A stretch of 49,895 bases of DNA from NCBI RefSeq assembly GCF_016863555.1, contig NZ_BOPC01000010.1:1-49895 (forward strand), given 5' to 3'. Below, in pieces: positions 17,641-24,770 of this stretch (positions are counted from its first letter, which is position 1; each line of letters starts with the position of its first letter). Made by a program: the position numbers and the translations under genes. This DNA is from Micromonospora qiuiae. Its GTDB lineage: Bacteria > Actinomycetota > Actinomycetes > Mycobacteriales > Micromonosporaceae. The notes under the pieces were generated by a model, which was not told where the DNA came from, ran no database searches, and saw only the letters and a list, made by a program, of their open reading frames with translations.

Positions 17641-19229
17641 CGGCCGTCACCGCCGGTGTCGCGGTCGAGGAGGTTGCGCAGCGATTCGGGCAGCAGCGGG
17701 CCGGACGGTTTGCGCGGCAGCGGTGGCCGGGCCGGTTCGGTGGCGGTTTCCCGGCCGACCTGGGCGAGGATGTCCGCCGCGTCGACCGGCGCCGGGTACT
17801 GCCGCGCCATGTCGCGGATGTCGTCGTCGGAGACGTACGAAAAGCGGACCCGCATCGGATCGGGAGTGCCGTCGAGGATCACGTACCCGACGCCCTTGGC
17901 CCACCGGGGCATTTGGTCAGCCAGTGCGCCCCGGTTGCGGGCGCCGTCGCCGAGGACCATGTCGACCTGTGACGCCTCGGTGAGGCCGAGCGCGATGCGG
18001 GTCGGGAACAGGTCCCGGAACGGCAGCACGTCCTTGCGCGGGTCCTGCAACGCGGCCACCACGAGGACGCCGACGCCGGCCCCTTGGGACAGCAGCAGGC
18101 CCAGCGACGACGCGATGCGCTTGCGCAGCTCGACATCTTGCAGGTAGGCGGTCAGTGCGGCCATCTCGTCGACGACGACCACGACCAGGGGGTCAGCCTC
18201 GGTCGGCGTGTGCACCCGTACCGTGCCGGCAAGCCGGGTCTGCCGTTCCCGCAGCACGGTGACGGCCTCGTCAAGGAGATCGGCCATGGCCTCGAACGAC
18301 TTGCAGGCGAAGCGGGCGAACATCGGACGGCCGAGCGCGAATTCCATCCCGCCCTTGGGGTCGATCACCCAGAGCCGGACGAGGCCGGAGGCGATCCCGC
18401 CGCCGAGCACCCGCACCAGCGACCACAACACCGACCCCTTGCCGGAGCGGGTCGCCCCACCGACGAGAACATGCGTGGCGAGGAGGTGCAGCGACCAGGT
18501 ACGCAGGTCTTCTCGCCGGGCCAGGGGCAGCGCGGTGAAGTCCGGCACCGCCGGCACGTCGAACGGCTTCACCATCGTGCGCAGCGCATCGGTACGCACC
18601 ACCGCCAGGTAGACCAGCGTCGGCCGATCTCGGTACCGCACCCGGTCGACCAGCCGCAGCAGCCACGCCGCGTGTCCGGTGCGGGTCGGCGGGTCGCCGG
18701 GGCGTTCCGAGTAGACCCGGACGTATCGCCGGCCGAAGGCGTATGCAAGGTTGGCGCTGACCGCCTGGAACTGTTCCGGTGTCTGGCCCCGGACCATGCG
18801 GACAGTCAGCACATCGAGCGCCTGATCCGAACGCACCCGCAGCAGTTGCGGCAGGACCGGCCGATGGTCGTACGTGTCGGCGAGCCGGCACAGCGTCATG
18901 GCCTCCCGCCACACCCGCCGGTAGACGAACACCCGCCGGAACGAGCCGAGCAGCGGACCGGCTAACCAGGTCCACCAGGACGACTCATCCCGCCAACGCC
19001 ACACCGCCGAGGCCGCCGATCCGAGCACCAGCGGCACCACCAGCCCGGACCAGCCGAACTCGACGTACAGCCACAGCGCCAGCAGCGCCGAGCCGGTGGC
19101 CACCGGATGCCGCAGGCACCACCACACCGCCCGCCCGGACCAGCGCAGCACCAGGCCGAGCAGCACCGCCCAGAGCGGCAACTCGAAGCGCTTCGGCCGG
19201 ATCACCATCAGATCCCCGGCCGAGGTCAT
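17637..19229 (-). CDS. FtsK/SpoIIIE-type DNA translocase (TraSA/TraB-like)
   Basis: This should be the single transfer protein of the element: a membrane-anchored, FtsK-like ATPase that pumps double-stranded DNA between cells. The N-terminus has hydrophobic segments (LWAVLLGLVLRWSGRAVWW, ATGSALLALWLYVEF, GLVVPLVLGSAASAVW). Walker A is GGATRSGKGS and Walker B is VVVVVDEMAAL, followed by VAALQDPRKDVLPFRD and IALGLTEASQVDMVLG, typical of TraB motor domains. The ATG at 19229 gives 530 aa; an in-frame start at 19298 would add 23 residues without a clear ribosome-binding site. It heads the overlapping seven-gene operon. A strong hairpin and two operators lie upstream. Confidence 0.9.
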   Translation of the reverse strand: MTSAGDLMVIRPKRFELPLWAVLLGLVLRWSGRAVWWCLRHPVATGSALLALWLYVEFGWSGLVVPLVLGSAASAVWRWRDESSWWTWLAGPLLGSFRRVFVYRRVWREAMTLCRLADTYDHRPVLPQLLRVRSDQALDVLTVRMVRGQTPEQFQAVSANLAYAFGRRYVRVYSERPGDPPTRTGHAAWLLRLVDRVRYRDRPTLVYLAVVRTDALRTMVKPFDVPAVPDFTALPLARREDLRTWSLHLLATHVLVGGATRSGKGSVLWSLVRVLGGGIASGLVRLWVIDPKGGMEFALGRPMFARFACKSFEAMADLLDEAVTVLRERQTRLAGTVRVHTPTEADPLVVVVVDEMAALTAYLQDVELRKRIASSLGLLLSQGAGVGVLVVAALQDPRKDVLPFRDLFPTRIALGLTEASQVDMVLGDGARNRGALADQMPRWAKGVGYVILDGTPDPMRVRFSYVSDDDIRDMARQYPAPVDAADILAQVGRETATEPARPPLPRKPSGPLLPESLRNLLDRDTGGDGR

Positions 19230-19378
19230 CACCACTTCACCGCGAGGCCGCCCGATCACCAGGCACCCCGCAAAGACCGAACCCGACACACGCCACACCT
19301 GGGCCAGCCACGGCCAGCCCGACGCCTACCCTTGGACACGTCACGACCTCTCTCGACAGAGCAGGGGAAGAGACACCA

Positions 19379-19420
19379 GGGGCGGGGCTGCCGTCCGCCA
19401 AGACCAGACAGCCCCGCCCC
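19379..19420. terminator. hairpin between the 131-aa gene and the tra operon
   Basis: GGGGCGGGGCTG at 19379-19390 pairs perfectly with CAGCCCCGCCCC at 19409-19420 (12-bp GC stem, 18-base loop). No T-run follows. It probably ends or attenuates the transcript from the upstream 131-aa gene before the FtsK gene. Confidence 0.6.
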
Positions 19421-19432
19421 CACCAGATGCGG

Positions 19433-19828
19433 CTACGCCGCCGCCTTCTTGCCGCCGACCACCGGAGCCCGCAGCCCGGTCGCCCGCAGCGAGTACGCCA
19501 TCCGACCGTTGTTCGCCACGTACGGCGTCACCGTCATCCCGTCGAACTCCACCGCCTCGAACGGCGCACCCGTAGGCGGCACCGGCTGGTAGTCAGCCGA
19601 GATCTTCACCGTCGTCTCCCGCGACCGCTTCCCCAGCTCAGGGTCAAGGTCCATCACCCGGACCTGCCACACCCGCTGACCGGTCACCTTGTCCTTAGCC
19701 GGGGACCGCCGGCCGGTCTTCTCGTCGTAGTCCTCGACCTCACCCAGCGACTCGGGCACCAACGCGCACCCCGCCGGGAACACGTCCTCGAACCGCACGG
19801 CGAACCTCGTCCCGCCACGCAGAGCCAT
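19433..19828 (-). CDS. conserved AICE hypothetical protein, 131 aa
   Basis: Starts MALRGGTRFAVRFEDVFPAG with GGAGGG 7 bases upstream. It has no membrane segment; the pattern is beta-rich (VWQVRVMDLDPE, TTVKISADYQP, AVEFDGMTVTPYV). Proteins with this beginning are recurrent in actinomycete integrative elements directly upstream of the FtsK gene. I know no experimental function. The two palindromic operators lie directly upstream, so it is the first gene under the KorSA-like control point. Confidence 0.75.
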   Translation of the reverse strand: MALRGGTRFAVRFEDVFPAGCALVPESLGEVEDYDEKTGRRSPAKDKVTGQRVWQVRVMDLDPELGKRSRETTVKISADYQPVPPTGAPFEAVEFDGMTVTPYVANNGRMAYSLRATGLRAPVVGGKKAAA

Positions 19829-19849
19829 CGCTCACCCTCCAGGTTGTTA

Positions 19850-19899
19850 ACTTGTCTGCCAAGTTGCGGTCCAAGGTAGACGGCACTTGGCAGACAAGT
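19850..19899. promoter_or_regulatory. paired operator ACTTG-N5-CAAGT upstream of the transfer genes
   Basis: ACTTGTCTGCCAAGT (19850-19864) and ACTTGGCAGACAAGT (19885-19899) are each inverted repeats and are reverse complements of each other, 35 bases apart. A related 18-bp palindrome precedes the GntR gene at 23963. This is the layout expected for a GntR-type (KorSA-like) repressor controlling both itself and the transfer operon. Confidence 0.7.
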
Positions 19900-20090
19900 C
19901 AACAAGTGGTTGGAAGTCAGCGCAGGGAAGCACTCAAAGCTCGGGGTTCAGTCGAGGTCAGGCCGCCGACTGACCGACTGGCAGGCGCGCCCACCAGGGT
20001 GACGCGAGCCAGGGCCGCTACGGACGTGCGAACCACTCAGCGGTTTCTCGAGTCGGTTCCGATCGCAGAATTCAGTAACGCAGTAGATAC

Positions 20091-20121
20091 TGCACTCGAG
20101 ATCCGACGTGTAGAGTGCAGA
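20091..20121. repeat. small inverted repeat before the 13-bp array
   Basis: CTGCACTC and GAGTGCAG form an 8-bp stem with a loop of about 15 bases just left of the tandem array. Confidence 0.4.
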
Positions 20122-20123
20122 CA

Positions 20124-20253
20124 ACTTGGTACGAGAACTTGGTACGAGAACTTGGTACGAGAACTTGGTACGAGAACTTGGTACGAGAACTTGGTACGAG
20201 AACTTGGTACAAGAACTTGGTACAAGAACTTGCTATGACAACTTGCTACGAAA
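20124..20253. repeat. ten tandem 13-bp repeats (iteron, clt or operator array)
   Basis: Unit ACTTGGTACGAGA repeats without spacing. Units 1 to 6 are exact, 7 and 8 read ACTTGGTACAAGA, unit 9 ACTTGCTATGACA and unit 10 ACTTGCTACGAAA. Each unit begins with the ACTTGG half-site of the GntR operators. It lies in the non-coding control region of the element. Candidates are replication iterons, the cis-acting transfer locus bound by the FtsK-type protein, or a repressor-titrating array. The open frames across it are by-products of a repeat whose length is not a multiple of three. Confidence 0.85.
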
Positions 20254-20386
20254 CCTCAGTAGTTGAAGTGCGCGCTAGGCGCTTAGCGCACGTGGCCTCG
20301 ACTGGACAAGCCACATCCATGCAGGCCGCCAACGACGAACGAGCCCCCGCCGTGCCGGCCAAAGCGAAGGCGGGAGCCCGTCCACG

Positions 20387-20419
20387 GGGCTCGGCTCACT
20401 CTTGACGTGAGCCGAGCCC
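20387..20419. terminator. strong hairpin, 13-bp perfect stem
   Basis: GGGCTCGGCTCAC and its complement are separated by TCTTGAC. It sits at the left end of a possible small minus-strand gene (20396-20581) and probably terminates leftward transcripts before the repeat array. Confidence 0.6.
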
Positions 20420-20581
20420 TACCCAATCTTTGAACATTGCCACGATCAGCGCCGCTACGATGGCCGAGACGAGCCTGACGAACCAGCCCCCCACAGGCCT
20501 CATCCAGCGGAGTAGACGAGGACAGTTCATGCGGGCCATGCCGCGCAACCGAAGCTTGGCCCGCCGGTGATACTTGGTCAA
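20396..20581 (-). CDS. possible small membrane protein
   Basis: A 61-residue frame begins with a GTG preceded by GAGGTGGA and reads LTKYHRRAKLRLRGMARMNC, with one hydrophobic helix (GWFVRLVSAIVAALIVAMF) and a short tail ending SRQE. Its end runs into the 20387-20419 hairpin. The basic N-terminus and single helix would suit a small membrane peptide. Evidence is only the helix and a passable ribosome-binding site. Confidence 0.35.
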   Translation of the reverse strand: MTKYHRRAKLRLRGMARMNCPRLLRWMRPVGGWFVRLVSAIVAALIVAMFKDWVGLGSRQE

Positions 20582-20596
20582 CACTCCACCTCTCAC

Positions 20597-20890
20597 GACG
20601 CGAAGAATTCGCCGCTAACCCTCTAGCGACGTCCTGTGTCGTGCATCGCGTGGCTGGTCGAGTTGACCCAGAATGAATCCTAGCGCTCAACGCGGGAGAA
20701 ATTGCAAGTCACGCCTCCCAATTTCGGCGCATCTCAATTGGATCTTCGCAAGATTGGCGACACGCCCCGACGGTCACTTGACAAGCACTCGCCCTCTCTA
20801 TAGGTGCCCATGGTGGTGGCGTGGGCCCTCGCGCTAGCTTCCGACTGCAACAGGCGGGTATAGGTACAACGTCCTACCTGGCCGCAGATC
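20597..20890. other. gene-free stretch
   Basis: I see no gene in these 294 bases. The sequence is AT-richer than the surroundings from about 20690 to 20800 and may hold promoters for the genes on either side. Confidence 0.4.
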
Positions 20891-21052
20891 ATGGAGAAGT
20901 CCGACGACGCTTACTACGCGGCGTCTCAGGAGGTCGAGCGTTACGCCCGAGAGACCCTAGCCGGCGGTCGGCGGTACATCTATGAGGCAGAGATGAAGGA
21001 GCGTCGGCGTACCCATGGGATCCCGGGGCATGAGGCTACGCCGCAGGAGTGA
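20891..21052 (+). CDS. small 53-aa protein, unknown function
   Basis: The frame reads MEKSDDAYYAASQEVERYAR, then ETLAGGRRYIYEAEMKERRR, then a short tail ending TPQE. The composition (charged, amphipathic helix, almost no Pro/Arg-rich shadow character) looks like a true protein. Its last 17 bases overlap the 3' end of the convergent glycosyltransferase gene. There is no strong ribosome-binding site. Confidence 0.45.
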   Translation: MEKSDDAYYAASQEVERYARETLAGGRRYIYEAEMKERRRTHGIPGHEATPQE

Positions 21053-21812
21053 CGGGCAGTCCGTTCGGGAGCATCGAGGCCAGGGCTACGGCTCTGGCCT
21101 CGATAATTTTCATCCGGCCTTCGTACTCGATGGGTTCGCGGTGGGCGGCCTGGCTGGTGACCTGACCGGGCCACTTGCGGTAGAGCAGGCCGTGTTCGCG
21201 GGTGAAGTAGCCCTCGCTGACCGCGCTCGCCGCGAGGAGTAGGCCGGTGTCCTCGGAGGCCGGCAGCGCCATCCAGCCGCCGAGCGCCAGGAGCAGATCC
21301 CGGCGGATGCACAGTGTCGCGGGGTGAACCTGAGCGCGGTAGCCGTTGGCTTGCCAGAAGGCGAGGACGGCACCGCGGCTGATGGGTCCGCCGTCGGGGT
21401 CCTGGTCCCATCCGACGGTTGACCCGTCGGGCATCAGGTCCAGGACGCGGGAAGTCGTCCAACCGATCTGCGGATGAGCGTCGAAGGCGGCGATGTCGCG
21501 GGCGAGGGCGCCGGCCGTGAGTTGGTCATCGGCGTCGAGCACCTTGACCAGGTCGCCAGCGACGCGGGACAGAGCGAGGGTACGGGCAACCCCGGGCCCG
21601 CCGGGACGACCGCCGCCGATGCTGATGCGAGGGTCGTCCGGCAGCACCTGAGCCACTGTTCCGGTCTGCCCGTCCTCCTGGACGAGCCACTGCCAGCCCC
21701 ACCCGTCGGGCATGTCCTGCTTGACCAACGAGTCATACGCCCCGGCCAGGTACTCGACGCTGGGCGCGTGGACCGGGGTGATGACCGAGACGAGGTGCGT
21801 CAAGTTTTCCAC
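21036..21812 (-). CDS. family 2 glycosyltransferase carried by the element
   Basis: GT-A fold enzyme of 258 aa with an N-terminal nucleotide-sugar strand (THLVSVITPVHAPSVEYL), the metal site in DLVKVLDADDQLT, and IGWTTSRVLDLM. A catalytic-region segment LGGWMALPASEDTGLLL is followed by EHGLLYRKWPGQVT. The GTG start at 21812 lies 13 bases inside the upstream GntR gene, so the two are translationally coupled. A diverged copy lies at 11538-12362. Glycosyltransferases are not part of the AICE core, so this is cargo; it could modify a surface glycan or a natural product. No signal peptide, so it is cytosolic. Confidence 0.85.
   Translation of the reverse strand: MENLTHLVSVITPVHAPSVEYLAGAYDSLVKQDMPDGWGWQWLVQEDGQTGTVAQVLPDDPRISIGGGRPGGPGVARTLALSRVAGDLVKVLDADDQLTAGALARDIAAFDAHPQIGWTTSRVLDLMPDGSTVGWDQDPDGGPISRGAVLAFWQANGYRAQVHPATLCIRRDLLLALGGWMALPASEDTGLLLAASAVSEGYFTREHGLLYRKWPGQVTSQAAHREPIEYEGRMKIIEARAVALASMLPNGLPVTPAA
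21073..21104. repeat. imperfect palindrome in glycosyltransferase, counterpart of 11622-11655
   Basis: Arms of 14 bases (ATCGAGGCCAGGGC and GCTCTGGCCTCGAT) with a 4-base loop and one mismatch. It is kept in both paralogues although the loop sequences differ. Confidence 0.55.
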
Positions 21813-22765
21813 CGTTGCAGTTTGTGGGAGTAGACCAGTTCCGTCCGGTCGCCCGGCATCACCACATCGGCCACCTCGACGACGCGACCGGTGGTGTCGA
21901 TGGAGGTCTTGCGCACGGTCAGAACGGAGACGCCGGGGTCGATGTCGAGGAGTTCGGCCTCATCCGGCGACGGCGGACGCGCCCGAACCTCCTCGTCAAT
22001 GCGGTCCAGCTCGACGCCGACCGTGTAGAGCTGGTGCTGTGAGCCGCCGGGCCACGGCTCCTTGCTGGCGTCAAGCAGGTCCGGGTTCGCGGCCACCAGG
22101 TCATAGGGCAGGTATGAGTACGACATGGTCAGCGGCGCGTTCTCATGCCGCGACGAGGTCCAGTACACCCGGCGCAGCAGCGGCGCACCCGGCTCCACTT
22201 GCAACGCCGCCGCCATGTCCGCGTCCGCTTTCACGCGGGTGAACTCGGCGTGAAACTTGAGATCATCGACGGTCAGGCCGGTGTCATGCTCGGTCGCGCC
22301 GGTCTTGACCCGCTCCTCCTCGTCGAGCAGGACCCGGTCCTTCTCCCACTGGTACCGCTCCGCGTTACGACGCCGTACCCGCTGGCGGGGTGCCCGTACG
22401 TAGGTTCCGCGCCCCTGCTCCGCGCGGACCAGGCCCCACTCGCGGAGCTGGCGGATGGCGTTGCGGACGCTGGTGCGTGACAGGCCCGACGTGTCGGCCA
22501 ACTCGGTTTCGGACGGCATCAGGGTGCCGGGGGCGAGTTCCCCGCTCGTGATCTTGACCCGCAACTCTTCAGCGAGTTGCAGGTAACGAGGGCGCCAGTC
22601 CCGGCCATGCACACCGGTCACCGTACCCCCTAGACGTTCCAACGACTGCCAGGTGGTCCCACCCGCCGGCCGCTCCGGCACCGGATCCACCGCCACGGCC
22701 GGCAAACGCGGACGATGCGCAGCGGCAGGAGCACGGCGGGTGCTGCGGCGATCAGTCGCGGTCAT
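21800..22765 (-). CDS. GntR-family regulator with UTRA domain
   Basis: The 321-aa protein has an N-terminal extension of about 60 residues. A winged helix follows (RYLQLAEELRVKITSGELAP, then LADTSGLSRTSVRNAIRQLR and EQGRGTYV), then a complete UTRA ligand-binding domain ending near VADVVMPGDRTELVYSHKLQ. HutC/FarR-type UTRA regulators bind small effectors. The ATG at 22765 has GGAGGG 7 bases upstream. The start overlaps the preceding small gene and the end overlaps the glycosyltransferase gene, giving an operon of four. It probably senses a metabolite related to the glycosyltransferase or to element mobility. Confidence 0.85.
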   Translation of the reverse strand: MTATDRRSTRRAPAAAHRPRLPAVAVDPVPERPAGGTTWQSLERLGGTVTGVHGRDWRPRYLQLAEELRVKITSGELAPGTLMPSETELADTSGLSRTSVRNAIRQLREWGLVRAEQGRGTYVRAPRQRVRRRNAERYQWEKDRVLLDEEERVKTGATEHDTGLTVDDLKFHAEFTRVKADADMAAALQVEPGAPLLRRVYWTSSRHENAPLTMSYSYLPYDLVAANPDLLDASKEPWPGGSQHQLYTVGVELDRIDEEVRARPPSPDEAELLDIDPGVSVLTVRKTSIDTTGRVVEVADVVMPGDRTELVYSHKLQRWKT

Positions 22766-23093
22766 CGTTGCCCTCCAACGGTCGTCCCTTGGTCATCACT
22801 CGCCACCGGACGTAGGTCAGTTCGTAGATCAGCCGGTCGAGCTGCACGCGCGAGAGCAGCACGGATTCCGTCCCGCCGGAGCGGGTCGCGTCGACCTTGA
22901 CGACCGGCTCCCGGCGGCGGAACCGGTCGAGGAGCAGTTGCACGCTCACCCAGCCGCTACGCTCGCTGCCGATCGTGGCGAGCAGCCCCCGATGCATCGG
23001 GTCGTTCGGCCCACAGCCCCGACACCAGTCGGGACACTCGGCGTCCTTCGCTGCCCTAGCCGGCCGCGCGCCGGTGGGCTCGTCAGTCGTCAT
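22752..23093 (-). CDS. small AICE protein with CPDWC motif
   Basis: The 113-aa product contains ECPDWCRGCGPNDPMHRG, a Cys/His-rich site that may hold zinc. A beta-rich part follows (WVSVQLLLDRFRRREPVVKV) and then SRVQLDRLIYELTYVRWRV. It resembles the next gene upstream in pattern (xPDWC...H...G, then V-x-L-x-x-L), so the two look like ancient paralogues of the DUF6907-like group found in actinomycete elements. It overlaps both neighbours. Function unknown. Confidence 0.7.
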   Translation of the reverse strand: MTTDEPTGARPARAAKDAECPDWCRGCGPNDPMHRGLLATIGSERSGWVSVQLLLDRFRRREPVVKVDATRSGGTESVLLSRVQLDRLIYELTYVRWRVMTKGRPLEGNDDRD

Positions 23094-23415
23094 GCTCGCC
23101 CCCTTCGGGTCCGGCCTGGGCCAGTAACGACCGCAACTGCTCTACCAACTGCCTGACCTGGGACAGAGGGAGTTCCGCCCAGGGAGCGCCTACCCGGCAG
23201 GAAACGTGCACCATGACTCGCGGAGCCTGGCCATCGGAGCCGACCAGGTAGGACACGACCGATCCGGACGCCCAGGCGTCACCGACCTTTAGCGACGCGC
23301 CCCGGTGACGACGCTGCATGTACGACATCACCGGCGGGATCAAATGCCCGCACCGATCCGACGCGCACCAGTCCGGATGCACAGGCGGCCTCGCCGGCCG
23401 GCGTGGCGTACTCAC
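23083..23415 (-). CDS. small AICE protein, paralogue of the neighbouring CPDWC protein
   Basis: Starts with GTG at 23415 (GGGAGG about 8 bases upstream) and reads VSTPRRPARPPVHPDWCASD, with RCGHLIPPVMSYMQRRHRGA and a beta-rich middle (VVSYLVGSDGQAPRVMVHVS). It ends with the helix LSQVRQLVEQLRSLLAQ. The xPDWC...H pattern parallels the downstream gene. Its GTG overlaps the stop of a fragment upstream as GTGA, suggesting the operon once began further right. Confidence 0.65.
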   Translation of the reverse strand: MSTPRRPARPPVHPDWCASDRCGHLIPPVMSYMQRRHRGASLKVGDAWASGSVVSYLVGSDGQAPRVMVHVSCRVGAPWAELPLSQVRQLVEQLRSLLAQAGPEGGEHDD

Positions 23416-23656
23416 TGCAGCCACCTCCCACCGTTACCCCGGTACGCCTGCCTCAGGGTCATGAAGAGCGGCGGACGCAGCGCCGGGAGCTCTCGGGTCC
23501 ACTCTGGCGACCAGCGCGACGAAGTCCGGTAGCCGGCGGGATTGGCCTCGATAGGACGGCTGCCTGCCGCAGGAATGATTCGATCTGCCCGTCGACGTGA
23601 GCGCCAAAACGAGAATCAGGAACGTCGACGATGAGAGCCAGGCATCGCACCTCCAC
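23412..23656 (-). pseudogene. fragment of a further operon gene, disrupted
   Basis: A frame ending at 23412 encodes YRTSSRWSPEWTRELPALRP, then LFMTLRQAYRGNGGRWLQ, and its stop overlaps the next start as GTGA, which suggests a genuine gene end. It has no start codon of its own. A frame just upstream (VRCLALIVDVPDSRFGAHVD, then GQIESFLRQAAVL) could be its other half after a one-base shift near 23550. Weak case built on the overlap and on protein-like sequence. Confidence 0.3.
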
Positions 23657-23892
23657 ACGTAGGGAGCCGGCGACCGACCAGGGGGACCAATCGGCCGCCG
23701 ACCCGACAGAAGGCACGGCGCACCGTCCGACACCGGACGGGTCGGGTATCGCCGAGCCACCTTGTACGCGCGGCCACCGCAACCGGCCCACCAGGACGCC
23801 GCGCCTCACGCGCGACCAGGCCGACGCAGCACCACCCCTGATACACGCCGTCACCTCAGCCGCACACTCGGAAACGTACCTACGAGTGGACG

Positions 23893-23945
23893 ACTTGTCT
23901 ACACAGCAAAACGACACTTCCGCTTGGCACTTGGTAAGACAAGTG
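23893..23945 (+). promoter_or_regulatory. GntR operator region upstream of the second regulator
   Basis: CACTTG-GTAAGA-CAAGTG at 23928-23945 is an 18-bp palindrome ending 17 bases before the GTG start, and a half site ACTTGTCT lies at 23893-23900. The same ACTTG/AGACAAGT elements occur at 19850-19899, so autoregulation plus control of the transfer genes is likely. Confidence 0.65.
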
Positions 23946-23962
23946 CCAGGTACGGTGAGCAG

Positions 23963-24382
23963 GTGCCCACCCCGCACTACGGACAGCCGCGCTACCGGGT
24001 CATCGCCGACGAGTTGCGAAAGCGGATCGAGAGCGGCACTATCCCGCCGGGCGCCCTGCTGCCAGCCGAAAGCGTCCTCACCGCCGAGTTTCGGGTAGCA
24101 CGCGGCACGATCCGCAAGGCGCTAGCCGCGCTACGGGAGGAAGGTCATGTCGCCACCGAGCACGGCAGAGGCACGTACGCGACTCGACAAACACCGAAGC
24201 CGACAGATGATTCAGGAATCAGGCAGCGGGAAATACCCGCAGATGCGCACCTAGCGACCCTGTTCAAGGTTGAGGTCGGAACAGCAATAATCGAGCGAGA
24301 GACTGTCATTCGACGGGAAGAGCAAGTCGATAAGGTGATCAGGAGTTATCATCTACACAACGCGCCTCTTCGCCACCAATAG
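23963..24382 (+). CDS. short GntR-family regulator with truncated UTRA domain (KorSA-like position)
   Basis: The 139-aa protein has a complete winged helix (RYRVIADELRKRIESGTIPP, LTAEFRVARGTIRKALAALR, HGRGTYA). Only the first 50 or so residues of a UTRA-like domain follow (HLATLFKVEVGTAIIERETV) before the stop at 24382. A full UTRA protein would be about 240 aa. It is divergent from the four-gene operon to its left and has palindromic operators in its own promoter that recur before the transfer genes, the hallmark of an AICE transfer repressor. Truncation may have removed effector response, leaving a constitutive repressor. Confidence 0.75.
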   Translation: MPTPHYGQPRYRVIADELRKRIESGTIPPGALLPAESVLTAEFRVARGTIRKALAALREEGHVATEHGRGTYATRQTPKPTDDSGIRQREIPADAHLATLFKVEVGTAIIERETVIRREEQVDKVIRSYHLHNAPLRHQ

Positions 24383-24770
24383 CTCACTTACCACACTTCC
24401 CCAGGATAGGTCCTAGACTAATCGGCCGGCACAGACCATAAGCCGGTCGCAGCAAGCGCTCCACCTGCATCACCCCTGGTGAATGTCGAAGCAAGGCACC
24501 AAATTCCCATCAAATCGGTTTGACATATGGGCCAAGCGGACAGGCCCCGGGCGAATCGACGGCAGACCAGATGACGACCAGCGGTGTCGGCCATGCGACA
24601 AAGGCGGCGAGCTAATCCGAGTGAATCGTACATATCACATCGAACAACGCTGTCATTTCGCCGGAACGAGGACGGCACCCCTTGACCCGATCCCCTGATG
24701 GTCTAGCCTCGCCCATCCGCGCTCGCTAGGGTTGCGGACCTAGAGCCGCCCGCCCGGAGGAGGTCGCCCT
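24383..24770. other. gene-free stretch before the ATPase gene
   Basis: No convincing gene in 388 bases. It may hold the promoter of the ATPase gene and remnants of the truncated GntR gene's 3' part. TCACC-CCT-GGTGA near 24470 is the only clear small inverted repeat. Confidence 0.4.

Noticed and set aside
20124..20253. CRISPR array
   Set aside because: Repeats are contiguous, 13 bp long and without spacers; no cas genes nearby.
20115..20280. Open frames with repeated TWYENLVRELGTR peptide
   Set aside because: They arise from the 13-bp tandem array, read in frame every third unit; no start signal and both strands are open.
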